From positions 34,069,825 through 34,133,824 of the forward strand of contig NC_030858.1 in the NCBI RefSeq assembly GCF_000208745.1: DNA of 64,000 bases, written 5' to 3'. Below are positions 1 to 13,305 of the stretch, one piece after another; the first letter of the stretch is position 1, and each line of letters starts with the position of its first letter. The notes beneath the pieces are model-generated. The model saw only the letters and a list, made by a program, of their open reading frames with translations. It searched no databases and was not told where the DNA came from. Source of the stretch: Theobroma cacao. Lineage: Eukaryota > Streptophyta > Magnoliopsida > Malvales > Malvaceae. The position numbers were made by a program, and so were the translations under genes.

Positions 1-1480
1 AAATGGATATTTTGTTTTTAAAAAATAAATTTTATTAGATATATAAGTTCAACTGTTAGTTAATTGTTAGTATTTTCGTTTATTTAATGACGTGATAATA
101 TTGAAACGATAAATTTATTTTTTATTAAGTTTAAAAATTATTATTATTATATAATTTTTATTAATTTTAAAAAAATAGGAGAGCATTGATCGTTGCTGCC
201 AAGGGAAGGGAGAACTCGACAATGCTCCTCAAGCTAAGGGAGCCAAGTGCTCCCCAGGCTAAGAAAGCGTCGATTTGGTGCTCCTTGGGGAGTTCGGCCG
301 AGTCTTCGATTGTGGAGTGGTAGGTCTGTGTCAACCAGCCAACTTAAGAGAAAGGGGAAGAGTGAAAAAAGAAAAGAAAATATTTTAAATATTTTATGTT
401 TATGTATTAATATTATTTAAATATTTGGAACAGAATGTATATTTTGAAAATTAATGAACTTGTATGTAATTATAATTAAAAGTTAAAGATGTCTGAATAT
501 TGTTCTCAAAGAAATAATTGATTTCATAGATAGAAAAATAAATCTCAAATCCCTTCCCAGTGCTTAGATTTCTTTTTTGTATACTTGTGTACAATGATAG
601 CATTAAAAATATCAGTACAAAATTGCTTAAAAAAATTTATAACATAGTTAAAAAAGAAGCCTTAAAGGGATTTCCTCGCTTAACCATGTGTCGTTTCAAA
701 GGGTGCTTAGAAAGGTTGAACAGAGTTTTCAAAAAGAGTCTAAAATTGTTCACGCGAGTTATAGAGGGCTATGCATGGATCGCATGCTTGAGTGTATTAT
801 ATTTGGTCCGTATGCAACACACAGGTCTTACTCTAATAATATTAATATCAAAGTAAGTTTTTAATTTTTTTTTTCTTTCAAAATAAGCTTATATTAACCA
901 TAAAAACTATATAAGGATAATAATTTTTCAAAATAAACATTTAAGTAAATTGAAAAGTTAAAAATTTTAAGAGATAAAATTTTTTTGATAGGCGATTAGA
1001 ATCAAATTAACCAACTAAAACCGATTAATGTGTAAAGTCGGTCAATTTGGTTAATATTTATATAGAAGATGGTTAAATCAATTAATGAAATTTTCTAACC
1101 GATTTAATTGAATTAACCAATTATTCATTCTAATTCGTTGGAACAAATAAGTTAAGTAATAACAAGAATTTTAAACATAATGAAAATCTTTTTCTTTTTG
1201 AAGAAAACATAAATTTTTTAATATTTTAGAAAATGAATAAAATAATTTCATTAAAAAAGTGATAAGTAAAATTAGAAAAGGAATAAATTTTCTAAAACTA
1301 AATACCTCTAAATTATTAGAATATATATGTAATTCATTACCCATTAAAAAAATCAATTTTCTAATTTGTAACTATTTAGAATATTATTTTTTATACCTAA
1401 ACATTTTTTGCCCATTCAATTTTCACATAGAAAAGTAAAATGGGCACCAAATTGAATATTCCACAATTGTTGAGTCCCAT
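1..1480. other. AT-rich intergenic DNA, no gene seen
   Basis: Mostly A/T runs. A more GC-rich patch at about 180-345 contains repeated 'gctcc' and 'aaggga' words and could be an old repeat fragment, but no domain is readable. The open frame at 560-856 has no recognisable motif and ordinary AT-rich composition, so it is not called. The stretch just before 1480 would be the COX11 promoter; no clear TATA box was found. Confidence 0.5.
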
Positions 1481-1707
1481 TTGTGCAAATTAACCCTTGA
1501 TTATGTCGTATTTTATTTTTTGTTTTATTTATTTTTCTCTCTTTCTCTTCTTCTCTGCCTCCCGAGGCTCAAGCGGCTCCTCTTTTCAGGTGTACACACT
1601 TTCAAGCTTCCAACTTTGCCAGAAACTCAAAGCCAGAGGCTTAAGAATAGACCCAAAAATAACTCCTTTTTGAGACCCCATTTCAGTAGTTCAATACCCT
1701 TTTGAAG

Positions 1708-1982
1708 GTATAAAGGTCTTACTATTAATTTCAATTTTTTTACATCTTTATTTCAAGCATTATGGCCTTATTGCTGATATGGGGTTCTACTATTGATTGG
1801 TTCATGCTTTAAAAATTGGGTCTTCTTGAGTAAATCTGTTGGGCTATTGATTAGTTTGATAATGTGTTTCTGTTATCGTTTCTGGTCTGGTGGGATTTTA
1901 TTGTCATATTTTTAGAAGCCAAAGTGAAATTAAATTTGCTATATTGTTCATTACTCTTTTGCTTTTGCGTTTGCATGTGCAG
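1708..1982 (+). other. COX11: Probable 5' UTR intron of COX11
   Basis: A pyrimidine-rich leader at about 1530-1707 ends in AAG followed by GTATAAAG. A pyrimidine-rich stretch ending TGTGCAG at 1982 lies 22 bases before the COX11 start codon at 2005. This fits a leader intron, but only transcript data could confirm it. Confidence 0.5.
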
Positions 1983-2004
1983 TGATACATAGGTGCCTAC
2001 TATC

Positions 2005-5000
2005 ATGTCATGGTCAAGACTTTCTAGTAGAATCAGTTTCTTGAATCAACAATTTTTGTCTCGTGAATCAAGGTAAGTATCATGTGTTACCAATATATTT
2101 GATCCTTGTAACTGTTTGTTTTCATTGAAATCAAGGTATTTTACTTGGAGAACTAAGACAGAAATTTCTCCAGAAATTTGTTTTAGGAAAAACCTACTGG
2201 TTGTGAAAGACTGGTGTTCTAAATTTTTTATTCATATCTTGTTCTTTAGCCTTTAAAGGATAATCATTTGGATACACTCAGCCTTTAGATTTTATCCTTT
2301 TGCAACTTCATTTTTCTCCCAACCTGAATGTAAGCTTCCTTTTCTGGGATGTGTACCACTTGGATGAAAATTTTTGTGTTAATCCAGGTTTCTTCCTGAT
2401 GCCTTATATCCAAGATACAAGTTCTTTGAAGCTTCTATTGGGTGTGGCAACAATGCTTGGGGTTCGATGCCAAGATGTGACTTTAGCACAAGGCCTTTAA
2501 CGAAGTCTTTTGATTTCCATCCTTATGGTTCTCAATGTTTTGGGAGATTGTCTCCCTTTAGCATTCAGCGGCATTATGCTTCACATGCTTCCCATGCTTC
2601 CAAAGAGAAAAAATCCAAAAAGACTCTTTTGTATCTTACAGCATTGGTTTTTGCAATGGTGGGAAGTAGTTATGCTGCTGTCCCTTTGTACCGAAGATTT
2701 TGCCAGGCTACTGGGTATGGCGGTACTGTCCAACGCCGTGAGGTGAAGCTGAGTTTATGTTATTCTTTTCTATCTTTTCACTATTTCAGAATTTCTTTTT
2801 CTTCTGTTGGTTTTTCACCAGAACAAATATTTGTTTTCTTTAGAGTGTTGAAGAGAAGATTGCTCGGCATGCAAAAGATGGGACAGTAGCAACAAGGTGC
2901 GCTTTCTAGGCTTTGGATGTAAGAGCTTATCTTAATCTCTGTTTTAAATAATTATGATCATACTATCCTTTCTAATAATTTGGTTGAGACTCTATAGCTA
3001 TGTGTAATCCTTGTGTCATTTTTTGGGTTAAATTTGGTTCAGGGGTTTGTTTCGACTTATGACATACTCAGTTTCTACTTTTTGATATTTTCTGCTTAGA
3101 TATGCATATGTTTCTTAAGATTTGTTATTGTCATGGTTCTTTTATTTTTGTCAAGTGAGATTTGTGCTAGAATGAGAGACATGAGTTTCAATAATATTGA
3201 TAAGGGTTTCTTCCAACTGTTGTAACCTTTTTGCTTCACTTATACAGCATGAAATCTTTCCCTCAATAAAAGGCATGTTACTATTCATCTTAGTAGAAAA
3301 ATGATGGAATTGTTTGTTGCAAGAAGCATTTTTCTCAAGTGGGATGGAAAACAACTTAAACGACACCACTAATGGTCATAGGATGTTGTTTTTCCTCTAA
3401 AAGGAAGAAGGGAGTGAGATGCTTTGTTAGATATTCGGTTTGATAAGATTGACCGCGAGATATCCCTGTCTTCCAACCATGCACTTGCTTCATACAACAT
3501 GCTACTTCAATACAACACAGTAACAAATAGGAGTCAGGCAGTTAGATTTAGGATTATTCATCAGTTCTCATCACCCGGTTTGTTCATTTTTATTCAATTT
3601 AATTTATGCATTTCTAAGACTTGCTACTGTGAAGCATTAGACTTTATCACAATGGAGTCTTCTTATTCTTCTTCTATATATTTGATCTTGAGAAATTTGT
3701 GCTTACCCTTGCAGGGAGATAGTTGTCCAATTCAATGCTGATGTGGCAGATGGAATGCCCTGGAAATTTATTCCGACTCAAAGAGAGGTGCTTAAGTTTT
3801 CTCTGTGGATTTTGGGCATTTTCAAGTGATGGCTTCGTTTTGTCTTCTATTTATTTATTTTTTCTGCTAGGTGAGAGTCAAGCCTGGAGAAAGTGCCCTT
3901 GCATTTTATACTGCTGAAAATCGAAGTTCAACGCCCATAACTGGTGTCTCTACATATAACGTCACCCCTATGAAGGTACTGATACTTACACATGCTCTGT
4001 AATTAACATTGGACTAGTTGAATTATTTGTTATTTCTAGAATTTGAGTTATTGGCATGTGTTAGATCTGGGTTGACCTCTCATGCATTATTTGGCTGTGA
4101 GCCTTTAGGATTTTTGACCATCTCTTTCTAGCTGTCTAAATCGTTTTCAGTCTTGACTTATGGTATTTACTTTTCCTTTCTATAGTATTTGCTCAAATGG
4201 TCAAGTTAGTCCTTGCCGTTCCATTTTTACTACACGTATAACTTGGATTGAGAAAACTCTGTGTCTGCCAAGCTCTGCTTCTCACCGATCCTTGTGAATC
4301 TGTAGTTCCCATGATTGTAATCTCTTCCCCTCTCTCTCTCTCTCCATGTCTAAATTTCTTTCCAAAATTTTTGAATGGTATCATTGTGAATCTATGTCTA
4401 GCCCCTATCAAGTATGCTTAAATGCTGGCGATGTCATTCTTTTAGGTTTATAGTATTGCTTTGGGGCTTCTAGGAGTGACAATAGGAGAATGTGCAATTT
4501 TGTTTTTCTTTTGGTCTCAGCCAAGAAGAGCCTGAATAAAACCATTGTCTTCAAGTTTGTGATTAAATTCTTCTGTTGCTTGGAGTCAGATGCTAGATTA
4601 ACTGTTTTCAATTGGATGATCCCATGTCATCAGAAGGAAAGATGTATTGCACTTGACTTTTCTTTTCATTGTCCTTTTTGCAAGAAAAAAGTTAGTAAAT
4701 ATGATTATACTACCTGTTGTGTAAGGTTGGCCTAAAATCTCCAACAGCTAGTTGGAATTCCAGTTTCTTCTTAAAGAGAGTTGAGGAACTTAACTTTGCT
4801 ATTACAGTCTTGAGAGATGGGCCCTGAGGCAGGTGAAAAACAGTCACTTCCAGATTACGAAGAACAATAGTTGTTGTTGTGCTTTTGGTTACAGTTGGCA
4901 TCTTTATTTATCCTCTACTGTATTTGTTTTGGATGTTTTACTTTGTATGATAACTATCTCCAAGTTAGCTAACATAAGAAACATTAAGTATGAAATATTA

Positions 5001-5391
5001 TGAACTTGTTAAAGGGATAATGAGAAAGAAAAGGGAAGAAAAGAAATCTTTGGACTGAAAAAATAATTATGTTGAAGCACATTAACTTGTATGTTTTTCT
5101 TGTTCCTTTTTCAGGCTGCAGTTTACTTCAATAAAATACAGTGCTTTTGCTTTGAGGAGCAGCGTCTTCTTCCTGGAGAGCAGATTGACATGCCTGTAAG
5201 TGGTGTTTTGTTTACAAATAAAATAAATTGTTTACTGTTTTTAAGGCAAAACTCATTTGTGATCATTGACTTGCTTGTACTTTTTGCAGGTTTTCTTCTA
5301 CATAGATCCTGAGTTTGAAACAGATCCCCGAATGGATGGTATCAACAACCTGATCTTATCTTATACATTTTTCAAGGTTTCTGAAGAATAA
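2005..5391 (+). CDS. COX11: Cytochrome c oxidase assembly protein COX11 (CtaG family), mitochondrial
   Basis: COX11 is the inner-membrane copper chaperone that delivers Cu(I) to the CuB site of cytochrome oxidase subunit 1. The coding exons are 2005-2072, 2388-2742, 2844-2896, 3715-3787, 3871-3975, 5115-5195 and 5290-5391. They total 837 nt, giving 278 aa, close to the usual plant length. Residues 1 to about 95 are Arg/Ser/His-rich and fit a mitochondrial presequence. Residues about 103-122 form one membrane helix, followed by the matrix/IMS-side beta domain. The copper ligands Cys228 and Cys230 lie in [10 protein letters not shown]. The family tail ends with [15 protein letters not shown] and TAA. 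All junctions are GT-AG. The ATG was chosen because it opens a basic leader and keeps phase across the first junction. Introns 3 (818 nt) and 5 (1139 nt) are the long ones. No lesion was seen. Confidence 0.96.
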
Positions 5392-8300
5392 ATGGGGAAC
5401 TAATAAATTCATAGTGAAAATAGAACATGTTCACATGAGAATAAAACTGTTAGGTTCAAGGAACCAAACTTTTTTGTGATACGATTAGATAGGATCTTGT
5501 TTTGTGCACAAGGAGAAACCGGACCCCATTGATATACAGGGAGAAAGAGGACAAGAAACATAATTTTGTAGCAATTCTTTTGGTAGTACCTTCTTCTTTC
5601 CACCTCTTTGTGGTGGAAGTCTATTCTTGGTTTGTGCCAGGTTTGGGCCCTCTTTAGAGGTGCTTTTCCTTCCCCTCCCAAAACAAAACTAACTGCTTGT
5701 ACCTTAGGTCTATATTTTTCCTTTCTCTTGTTATCAGTTTCGATTTTCTTTCAATGTTCCCTATGCTTATGTAATTTGAAGAACTATTTGCTTATCATAA
5801 CTATTTGTTTAAATTTGTCTTGTAGTTCTACTATGGAGTAATTGCAAATGTCACTGTTTTTCACATTGTTTGTGTTTTCTCTTGGAGGGAGTTCCCATCA
5901 AATTAGACAGTTGGATAAGAGGGATGGGGGATTTGAGTTAGAGAGCGAGGAAGTTGCCAGAAAGGATGAGAAAAAAATGGGGGGAAAGGGATGGTGAATT
6001 TCATGTGGCCATGCCACAGCAACATATATTTCTTTTCTTCCTTGTTGCTCAGTGTCATGGAATTGGGTCTTTATTGCACATACTTCTATATAGTTTAAAA
6101 TTTTAAATGCACATACTACATGATTTGAGCTGCAGGTGTTCATGGCAAAGCATTCATGACATTGTGGTGGTCATGCCTTTAGCCATGACTGTTGATTTTC
6201 AAGATGGTTGAATGGTACTCGAGGCTTAGAATTGAATTTTTGCAGTTGTTGCATCTGCAGTTTTAGTGACTTTTGGTCATTTGAGATTCAACCCATATCA
6301 TTTTCTTGCTCAATCTATTTATATAGTTTATAATCATGTGTTAAAGAAATATTTAAAGGGAAGAGAAAGAAAGAAAATCAGAAACATTCTGAAATTAACT
6401 AAAAGATATAAAGGTGTAATGTCATATAACAATACTAAAACAATCTATTTCAGTATCCAAACTAAGAATCCCATTTCCCCTAGTAGTACACCAGAGAACA
6501 ACATGAAACTAACTGAAGCCCTGTAAAATCTTCACCAAGTTCTCCTTTTATTATGTTTTTTTGTTTAAAGAATCTATATCTAATTAAACTATCATCTGTT
6601 AGTGACTAATTGTTTTTGGCTTTTTTTTTTTTTGGTAATACTTAATCATTTTCCAAAGTTTATAAACTGGTGCTCTCCTCCGCTGGATCAGTGCTTTGTC
6701 TCCCTGTAAACAAATGAAGCAACCCATCAATCAATCATACCATATGCAGGGAAAGAATATCAAATGTATTTGTTAATTGGTTCAAAATACAGGTAATGAG
6801 GTAGGTTTTAGTCAATTTCCCTGATTCATCATCATCCTTTTTCTTAGGATGTAGATTGATGCTTCCTCTCAGCATCATAAATTTTACATGATGTCTGAAG
6901 ATCAAAGCAATCTAAAACCATCCGTTGATGAAAACAACAACAATGGGACCATGGAAGAGACCTGTTTGATGTTCACTAGTTCATGCAAATAACTTGCTAC
7001 TAATGTTTGCAAATCTGTTTCATCACACTTTTTATGTGGCTCATGCCTGTCTACAAAAATTACTAGGATTGCTTGAGATTGTACAACTCTGACCAGACAA
7101 TTGCCTTTCAACTTTTGTCAGGTTTGATTGTGCAACCAACCAAGGATCGAAAATTGATGTAGCTAGGGCGGTCACTAGGTTGAATGGTCAAATAAATTCG
7201 TCTATCTGTCAATCTTATCCATTGGCTATGCTGATGCAAGTTCTCCATAATTCAAAGGCATGGTCCATGAAGTTGAAACCCACCTGCCCACTTTAATTTC
7301 AAAGTATTGATTATGGTTAAAACAAATTGGATTTCAAACATACTGTATATATTTGATATATCTTACCTAAGTAGCCTAAAAGCACGTTGTTTGATTTAGA
7401 AGGTTTTGATCTTCCCATATGGGGAATGGCCTTATATAAAAAACAGAAAACCAGGGAATATTTACAGGGATTTTGGGCAGCTTAAATTGACTCTAATTTG
7501 ACAGAGGAAAGTATTTTTGCTTTGAATGGGAAGGCCTGCCAAAAAGTTCAGCAAAAGAGTTGAAAAATGACATGGGTTAGACACTGATATAAAAGCTGAT
7601 GCCATGAATTGACCTTTTTGGGAAAGAATGAAAAGAGGAGCAGACAAAGAGCAAACCCATCTTTAGAGATAGAGCTCACCGACTCAAGTTTTAGTTTTTG
7701 GAGGTTTCTGGAGAGAAAAGGAGGAGTAAAAAAAAAGGGATAATGTGAGAAGTGGCTGCCGTTAGAGGGATTCTAATGGCTTTTCTTTTCGCGATGGAAG
7801 CCAATTTGGACTTTTGTCTAGCTGAAGACAAAGCAGAATTTCAACACGTAAAAGATTCACATGCATGATTGAAACTTTGCAAGTTGAGATAATAAGAGGA
7901 TGGAGACCCATTACCATATTTTAAATGATAAAAAATATAATATAATTGTGTTTTAGGCATGAGACTTTATGTCATGAATTGGAGTTTTACACACCAGCAA
8001 GTTGTTCCATAGCAGCATTCTGAGGGTCCTGTTTATGGATACCATGGGGTAGAAACCTTACAAGAAAATAATTCCAAATTCTCTTCCAGATGATTTGAAG
8101 ACTTTTTTAAATATAAAATTATAAAAAAAAACCCTTAATATCTGTCTGTCTAATGAAATCTAAGATTAATTATCCAATCATCTGTTGAGCTGCACCTGAG
8201 CCTTTGACTCATTGATTGGTGCATTAAGAAGAAAAAAATAAAATCTGTTGGGCCAATGCTGATGGAACCCTTTAAGTGCCTGGTTTCCACCATCTAGACA

Positions 8301-8809
8301 TGTATCCAATAGGAAAATGCCCTTTGTTCCCTCCCAACATTTTTTTCCTTGACACAAGAAATCCCACTCATTTGCATACTCCCTGAATACTTCAACTACC
8401 CCAACCCCAAGTATTTGCTGAGTTCAAAGGATCAGAAAGAAGCTCAACAACATGAAAAACACACTCACTCGCCAACACATTTAACCTCTATGAGCCTATT
8501 TCCAGTCAAGTCATGAGACATGAACTGGGGAAAGAACAACTTAGAGGATTAGACTCTAGTGCCCTAAGGTCCATCCACGGTCACATGTAAATGGATCCTA
8601 CATTCATGGCCTCACGTGTATGTGAGCATGGACCACGTTGCTACTTCTAGAATAGGGATGAATAACTGTGATGGTTATTAATTGGTGCTCCAACAGTTAA
8701 AAAGGGTATTGAATATCTCACCTCAAATTTCCTCTGTTATTTGAAATGTCTCCGCAATACTGTTTTCCCTTATGATCATCCCTCCCTTACTAGCCAAATT
8801 CACATGATT
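5392..8809. other. Intergenic DNA between convergent COX11 and GH17 genes
   Basis: The first few hundred bases are probably COX11 3' UTR, but no polyadenylation site is certain. The short frames here have no family motif and break in AT-rich runs. A CACGTG core lies near 8616 and a T run near 6629. I see no RNA gene or intact transposon. Confidence 0.5.
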
Positions 8810-10811
8810 TCAGGCGGAGATTAAGTATGCTATAACCAAGATCAGTAGACCGAAGACAGATAATGCCTGCAAAACAATTAAAAATGATAGAGAATAGAGA
8901 GATGTCATTATTTGAATAACAGGCTTGAGTTATTGACAAACTAATGAATCGAAGAAAGAATATTTTTAGAACATCAAACTGAGAAGAGATTGTAAAGGTG
9001 ATACTAAGGATAAAGAGTATGTTTCTTACATATTTTGTGCTATCTGATGAATATACCAACTCGGGAAGATAACCCTGCACTCCAATGTTATAGACTGGGG
9101 TGCCATCAGGGTAGTAGAGTCCATAGTTTCTCTCTGATGTTGGACCGTCCTTTAAATTCTCATTAAAAAGTGCAAAAACATATATGTCAATCGGGACATT
9201 TGGTTTTGCCGGTGTGCCTTGTTTCTGTTCTATTCTTTTCAACAGATTGCCATTATACAATCCTGCATTCTCTGATGTAGCTCCTACTTCATTTTCATCC
9301 CCTTTGGAAGGCCAACCTGTCTCAGAAACCCTGACTTCAATATCCGTATGCCCCATTGCTTTGATAGCTGAATAAACAGCATCAACTTGAGCATACAACA
9401 TATTATCATATTTCAAATTGGTAATTGAATCCACTGTCCCTTGATTAGGCTGGAAAAGCACGTAGTCTATTGGCACCTCGTTCGGGTTATCTTTGTATGC
9501 AAAATAGGGATATGCATTAATCAAGAAAGGTGACTTGACCTGAGCATGAAAATTCAAAATTGCATGTAGATATTCTCCAAGATCTTGCCTAAAAGCCCCT
9601 GCCGAAGGAGGATAGGAGACACCTAAGATATCAAGAGAATGTGCGCTTGTGACAGTTACTTGTTTGTCAAGGCCAAGATCAACAAGAGTCCTGTAAACTG
9701 TTTGCATTGCTGGGAGGAGATTCGACCATAGCTGAGTATCATTGCTTTTGAAGACCTCATTCCCCACAGTGATGCAAGTGATCCTGGTCTGAGGGAGGTG
9801 GGCTTGAACTCGCTGCAGAACCCAGTTTTGAGCTTTGACAGGATCAGTCATGTTCTGAAGGTACTCGTTCCCGAGTCCAATAATAAAATCAACATTTGTA
9901 TTGGAGAAGGCAACAAGAACATTCGGATCTGCATCATACAGTTTTACTCTGCTAATATTGAGGGATCTGAGGAGGTAGGCGACACGGGAAGGAGAAGGAA
10001 GATTGTTTGCTCTTTGGCCATAGTTGATTCCAACTCCGAGACCAAGGATTTGGGCTGGTGAATCTGAAACCAGAATAAAAAGAAGTGAATCATAAGAAAA
10101 AGAAGCAAGAAAGGACCAAAATAGATGAGTGAGAAATGAGTGATTATAATATGGCCCAGAACAAAAAAATTATAGTATGCTACCATTAAAAGAAGAAATT
10201 CAAAAACAAATAATAGATAACCAATGAGTATTCATTTGAAAAATAAGTCAAGATGCCTAGAATTCGTTTCCAAAAGAGCAAAAAAACAAAAAATCCAACT
10301 CATGCAGAAAACTTTAGTTTATTTGAACAGAAATAAATCATCATTAACAAATTATATCTGCATAGTGACCATTTAGCAGCCAGAAACGATCACATATCAT
10401 ATCAAATGAATTGCACTAAGCTGAAATAGTAATACAGATTGATTTTGCATGAAAATTGTAAAAAGAAGAAGATCTTGAAATGCCATGTTGATAAAACTTG
10501 AGAGAAACTCTGTTTTACTTCCTTATAGAAAGAAAAAACAGAATGGAAACCCATAAACCCAGAAACTCAAATGCAAAAGGCAAAATGAAAGTTTGATTCT
10601 TGGGTTACTACTTAAAAAAAAAAAAGGAAACTCTGAAACTTTAACCAAAAAGGTTTTCCTTTTTCTTCTCCTTTGTGTTGTTATCTTTTGAGCATTTTTT
10701 TCATCCAGCAACCCAACAAAGAAATGAGAGAACAGTTGAAACAAAGAAAAAGAAACCTGAGAAAGTGAGAAGAACTAAAAGCAGTCTGAAGAGAAGAGAA
10801 CAGGCAGCCAT
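8810..10811 (-). CDS. Glucan endo-1,3-beta-glucosidase, GH17 family, probably GPI-anchored
   Basis: This is an endo-hydrolase of beta-1,3-glucan (callose) that acts in the wall or apoplast. The exons on the minus strand are 10811-10757, 10063-9030 and 8866-8810. They total 1146 nt, giving 381 aa. Residues 1 to about 22 form a hydrophobic signal peptide (MAACSLLFRLLLVLLTFS). The GH17 barrel opens with GVGINYGQRANNLPSP. The proton donor is Glu121 in ITVGNEV and the nucleophile is Glu266 in VSETGWPS. The substrate-site segment FALFNENLKDGP is present. There is no X8/CBM43 domain. The last exon encodes a short hydrophobic tail (SVFGLLILVIAYLISA), as in GPI-anchored members, so the protein may sit at the plasma membrane or plasmodesmata. 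The long open frame continues past 9030 into the intron, but the donor TAT|GTAAG and the hydrophobic last exon favour the spliced form. It belongs with the plant endo-glucosidase 11/14-like group; the exact paralogue is uncertain. Confidence 0.93.
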
Positions 10812-10890
10812 AACTGATCTGATCTTGTCTTAAACCAAGACCCTTAACCAACCCCTTTCAGCGACGACGTCTCATCTGCCACCTAAACTT

Positions 10891-10893
<3 letters not shown>

Positions 10894-10933
<40 letters not shown>
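10894..10933. repeat. (CT)n/(GA)n microsatellite in the GH17 gene leader
   Basis: About 40 bases of nearly pure CT on the plus strand (GA on the gene strand) lie 85-120 bases upstream of the GH17 start codon, just downstream of a TATA-like element. On the gene strand it would fall in the 5' UTR or core promoter, where GA tracts are common in plants. The tract is a likely length polymorphism. Confidence 0.9.
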
Positions 10934-10935
<2 letters not shown>

Positions 10936-10940
10936 ATATT
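10932..10940 (-). promoter_or_regulatory. TATA-like element of the GH17 gene
   Basis: The minus strand reads AATATAAAG directly upstream of the GA tract and about 125 bases before the ATG. The position is right for a core promoter with a GA-rich leader. Confidence 0.4.
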
Positions 10941-11760
10941 ACGCAGAACCCTCTGTTAGCTCTGTTTCACCAACGTATTCTCTCTCTCTTCTGTAATAAG
11001 AAAATAGCACTTTTTTTAATAGTAATTTTTTATGGGTTTTACATGAACTGTAATTCTAACACGTAATTGATCACTGTCTGGTAGTTTTTTTTTTTTATTA
11101 TTATTATTATTTTAACTAGCCTTGTTTCAGGTGATTTACCACATAGTTATTTGATTTTCCATATCTGCCCCTGCTTTTTTTTTTATCTTATTAAGTGCTT
11201 GTTCGGTCATTTTTTTTTTCAACTTATTTATGTCTTAAAAGCAAAAATTAAGTCAAATATAAATTTTAAAAAACTCTTAAAAAAAAGTAAATTTTTTTAA
11301 AAAAGTAAAATTTAAAAAAAAAACTTTTGGAAAAGCTCCTATGAGAAGCTTTTTCTTCTATTCTTTTAAAAATGTAAGAAAATTTTTATTTTTGTTTCAA
11401 AAATATTCTCATATGTTAAATATAATTACAATATTACCCTCTCAAAAAAAGAAATACTCTTTATAATAATTTTAACTAAAATTATAACTTATAAAAAAAA
11501 ATTTACCAAACAATTTTAACCTAATTTTAAAAATTATTATTTTTCATAAGAGCTTTTAAGTTAGAAAAAAAATTAGGCCAAATAAACTCTAAAAATTAAA
11601 AATGATTTCATTAGTTGTCGGGGAAGAAAATTTTGAGAAGGAAAGTCCTAGTGCCTAAAAGGATTCAACTCAATTCTTCTAATAGGAAGTTTAGTAGGAA
11701 GATTTCTCTTCTTTTTTATAACACGATGTCACACTCGTATCGGCTGCTGCAGAGAATTTC

Positions 11761-12194
11761 TGTTCTACGTCTCGATTGTTCACACATTAACATCTTCGAT
11801 CACGATAGGTTATTTGACATGTCAATTTTTACGTATTTTTATAATATCATTTATAAATTAACTATTTATGACGTGTTTCATTACGTTTTTTATTTATCAC
11901 GTGTTTTGTTTCGTTAATAATTTTGTTAAAGGTATTAAGATTTTTTTAATAGTTTGAAATTTGATAATATAAATTCTGTTCTACGTCTTGATTGTTCACA
12001 TATTAGCATATTCGGTCACAATAGTTTATTTGACATGTTAATTTTTACGTATTCTTATAATATTATTTGTAAATTAATTATTTATGATGTGTTTCATTAT
12101 GTTTTTTATCTATCACGTGTTTTGTTTCGTTATTATTATTTTTTTAGAGGTTTTAGGATTTTTTTAATAGTTAGAAAATTGATGATATAAATTT
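11761..12194. repeat. 217-bp tandem duplication
   Basis: Two adjacent copies start at 11761 and 11978 with TGTTCTACGTC and both end in a GATAATATAAA-like sequence. They are clearly alignable with scattered substitutions, mostly transitions. The paired open frames at 11615-11917 and 11954-12190 are by-products of this duplication. Confidence 0.9.
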
Positions 12195-13297
12195 GACATC
12201 ATCTCTTTTTAGATATTCTTTGTACAAGTCGCTATTGGAATAGAAAAAGACTTGTATAAATATCTCAAGTTGTTAGTATATTTATGAAGGTCCTTTCTAA
12301 TTTGATTTCTTTGGTTTTATTTTCTTATTATTTTCCAAATTTATTGGCTGGCCGTGAAATATATTAATTATGTTCTTATTGGCCCTTGTAAGTAACTTTG
12401 TTGCTCGTGGAGGTATAAGAGTTTACATCATCTCTTTTGTACCCAATAAAACCTTGAGTGTATGTTTCATTTTCCCTCATATTATTGAATTCATACAAGC
12501 AGATGGTCAAATCCTTTAATTGTCTCAACCCAAAAGGTCAAAAAAAGGGCATCCTATTATTATTATGTAATGTTGCGTTTAAAGGTAAACTTAGTTGCAA
12601 GAGTGTTCATACACAAGGCACAGAATCTTTCCTTTATGTAGTCTTAATCTATTCTTAAGCTACCATACAATCCTGCCTTTATATATTTAAAATACATTCT
12701 TTACAACAATCGATAATTTTTTTTAATGGAATATTAATACGTGACGGCTCTCTACATAGTGACAATCCATTTTACTAATAAATTTTTTAATATCGCTTGA
12801 TTTTAATAATATTGTGTATATATTCATTTGAAGAAAATTGATTTCAAGACGTATAAGTTCCAGTAATTTCTTACAATAACACATTAAACATGTAAACGTA
12901 GTCATAAATTCTTGTTTGCTAAAGACCCAACATTACAAAAGGAATCAATTGAACAACTTGTGATAAATAACATACTCTCTTTATTTTAGGGGTTGCCTGC
13001 AAAAGTCACAGATGCTTCTTTCTTTTTATGTATTGCTTGAATTATATGAGTTTGCATTATATTTATTAAAATATTATTAAATTTTATAATAAAAATTTAA
13101 CTAAGAAACTCGAGAGCTTGACTTATTAAATCTCATGAACAATCAAATTAAAGAGGATACTCTTGAATTGATTAATATTTGTTTCTTCAATTACTGTATT
13201 GTATTCCCTGAACCTAACCGCGTCTGCAAATGGTGGCACTCCATTGAGAATCTTAATATTTAGGCTACCAAACCACAAGGTGACCAATTATATTCAT

Positions 13298-13305
13298 CCA
13301 CGTGG
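13298..13305. promoter_or_regulatory. G-box CCACGTGG
   Basis: This is a perfect palindromic G-box. A second ACGT-core element (GCACGTGTC, ABRE-like) lies at about 13600. Plant bZIP and bHLH factors bind such sites, but there is no nearby start codon of a convincing gene, so function is unproven. Confidence 0.3.

Noticed and set aside
2467..2889. COX11 exon 2 as a stand-alone gene of 140 aa
   Set aside because: Its end runs into intron 2. The true exon stops at 2742 and splices in phase to the next exon.
8790..9030. Read-through of the GH17 frame to 8790 as the protein end
   Set aside because: The added residues are intron-like and lack family similarity. The TAT|GTAAG donor and the 57-nt last exon give a typical hydrophobic tail and whole codons.
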